This document shows, in pieces, positions 62,701 through 64,000 of a stretch of 64,000 nt of DNA; the stretch's first letter is position 1, and the number at the start of each line of letters is the position of its first letter. This stretch comes from Pelargonium x hortorum. Lineage: Eukaryota > Streptophyta > Magnoliopsida > Geraniales > Geraniaceae. The stretch spans positions 1 through 64,000 of the forward strand of contig JAYMTJ010000017.1 of NCBI GenBank assembly GCA_036897525.1. Reading direction: 5' to 3'. The notes beneath the pieces are model-generated. The model was not told the origin of the DNA and searched no databases. It saw only the letters and a list, made by a program, of their open reading frames with translations. Position numbers and translations under genes: made by a program.

Positions 62701-63360
62701 TTGCTTTTTAGACTGACACAAAGAGAGTAGAGACTTCACAGGACTAGAGTAACTAAATACGAGACACAAAATTGTAGGATGCTATGTTAACTTTTCCTTT
62801 ATGAGACTGGGAATTTTCTGGTTAACCTACTATAAAAAGTGTTACACCCCCAATTCTAAATATAGATCTAATAACGTTAAAAGCTGCCGCATTCTATACT
62901 GTAAAAATCTTTTACACGTTTGTTTATCCTAAACTGACATGCACAATTCTGACAGAGTTCTATTTTAGCGAACACGAAAAGAAGTCAAGGGAATCTCCAG
63001 TCAAACAAACTCTTTTCACACTTCACAAAGCCGGCGTCTCTCTGCCACTTACAGAATTAAGGGTTCTGACACTACGCATCATCGGCTTGGGATTTCCAAC
63101 TACCTAATACGTGTCCTCGACTTAGCACATTTCAGGGGATAGCTCCATTATCTTGCTACCCTCTCGCCGCTTAGGGGGGACCCCGGAGACCTAATTTCCA
63201 ACCCAGGTCTCTTATCTACTAATAATCAGGGGATCCTATATCTTCACCCTGTCTGTATCTGGGGATCGCTCCTTTGGAGTCTTAATTTCCCTAATAGATC
63301 TCTATCTTTCTCGCGCCTTATGCAAACAAATATGTACTTCACGAAGCAAAAGCTTAACTA
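59762..63360. other. Spacer, no supported gene
   Basis: A minus-strand T-arm-like TCACAGGTTCAAGTCC near 59925 has no clear anticodon arm. A 68-codon frame at 61218-61424 (minus) is of chance size. A pyrimidine-rich stretch at 62.15-62.30 kb contains TCTGCTAGACTTGTCTTCTT, related to the 44.19 and 49.70 kb phrase. From about 63.0 to 63.3 kb G+C rises again, with a GGGGGGACCCCGG-like run near 63174. Confidence 0.4.
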
Positions 63361-63365
63361 CTCTT

Positions 63366-63432
63366 AGTTTTGATGGATGGAACCAAGATCTCCTAAGATG
63401 TAAAAAAGAGTGCTCTACCAATTATTTATTTT
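63366..63432 (-). pseudogene. tRNA-Val(UAC)-like relic
   Basis: On the minus strand AATTGGTAGAGCACTC matches a D arm plus the start of an anticodon arm. It is followed by TTTTTTACATCTTAGGAG, which places UAC after a run of T as in tRNA-Val, and by GATCTTGGTTCCATCC in the T-arm place. The anticodon and T stems do not pair well and the D stem lacks its left half. A decayed tRNA-Val gene is the best guess. Confidence 0.3.
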
Positions 63433-64000
63433 ATAGGTCATTCAAAATGTCTAATTACTAAGATAGAACTACTAATATATTATATCAATCTAACTAATAT
63501 GCTTAAAAAAAAAAAAGAAAAAAAAAAGTAACACTAATTTAAGACGAAATATAATGATATAGAGCTGAAACTTCCTAATTACTTGACTGAACGCAGAGTA
63601 TGGCCCTACTTTAGAAGTAGAGGGGCTATACCCTTTTAGGACTTCAAAAATCACCTGAGAGCTACAGTAAAGTTTTACTTAAATATTATAATTATTTAGA
63701 CTTTCAAGACGTACACTGACCTAAGTTTTAAGCGTTCATGTTAGTAAACTTAGTGTCTCCTTAAGCTTTTTATGTTTAGAAGTTTTTAGAATCCTTTGTG
63801 GCAGAAGGGCAGTCTAGGGATTCCATATTCTAGTTTTAAGAAGTGTTGTTCTATAGAGTAAGGTGTCCTTTAAGTCCTATAGTTGACTTTTTTATATATC
63901 TTATCTGAAGAATTTCCTTTACCAAGCATATTTCTCAATAAATTCCCGGGGGCATGTACGTAAAAAGGAGTTATATATGCAGTACCTCTCCCTAACCGAG
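63433..64000. other. AT-rich end of the window with an A-rich tract
   Basis: An A12-G-A10 tract lies at 63505-63527. The remainder has no open frame, repeat or RNA-like fold that I can recognise. Confidence 0.5.

Noticed and set aside
1-64000. rRNA genes
   Set aside because: I looked for the universal small- and large-subunit core motifs (for example the GTGCCAGC...GCGGTAA region) on both strands and saw none.
1-64000. CRISPR arrays, insertion sequences, LTR or other virus-like elements
   Set aside because: No evenly spaced repeats, no transposase- or polymerase-like frames and no long terminal repeats are visible.
1-64000. RIP-type mutated fungal nuclear DNA
   Set aside because: TA is frequent, but sampled lines are not strikingly poor in CA and TG together, and the tRNA-like and spacer textures look organellar. 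A dinucleotide count would settle it.

Overview
This 64 kb window is almost entirely non-coding. The longest open frame on either strand is 91 codons, about what random DNA of this composition would give. No frame is a convincing intact protein gene, and I see no rRNA core motifs, CRISPR array, insertion sequence, phage or LTR element. G+C is roughly one third overall, ranging from about 27% to 50% in individual 60-base lines that I counted.

The best guess is organellar DNA: an AT-drifted, gene-poor stretch of a large mitochondrial genome, most like a land plant. The grounds are (i) several decayed tRNA-like sequences, nearly all on the minus strand, the clearest an Asp(GUC) relic at 39266-39332 that resembles plastid/mitochondrial trnD; (ii) hydrophobic, frame-shifted fragments that weakly resemble NADH dehydrogenase subunit 5 (about 49.26-49.56 kb, plus) and cytochrome b (about 57.45-57.68 kb, minus); (iii) islands of higher G+C (31.3-32.3, 58.85-59.34, 63.0-63.3 kb) that look like ordinary plant mitochondrial spacer. 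The assignment is tentative. An unpolished long-read sequence, or a genome whose transcripts are edited by insertion, would look similar.

The window is a mosaic of three textures. One is an AT-rich background (roughly 0-4.7, 7.8-12.4, 14.3-18.0, 26.2-29.9, 35.7-38.3, 46.9-49.2, 50-56 kb). The second is blocks with strand-asymmetric composition, either G/T-rich on the plus strand (4.7-7.8, 18.0-18.5, 25.3-26.1, 34.5-35.5, 38.4-39.2, 42.3-44.0 kb) or A/C-rich (18.6-24.5, 30.4-32.3, 44.7-46.0 kb), as if one sequence type lay in both orientations. The third is short pyrimidine-rich modules that share motifs (24.59, 32.33, 43.1, 44.15, 49.3, 49.7, 56.85, 62.2 kb on plus; 57.25-58.0 kb on minus). 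The asymmetric blocks hold degenerate direct repeats, including 5700/6139, 7512/18053, 19688/22135 and 30061/30401.

No operon or working gene set can be described. The annotation is mainly a map of relics, repeats and composition blocks, with low confidence stated where it applies.
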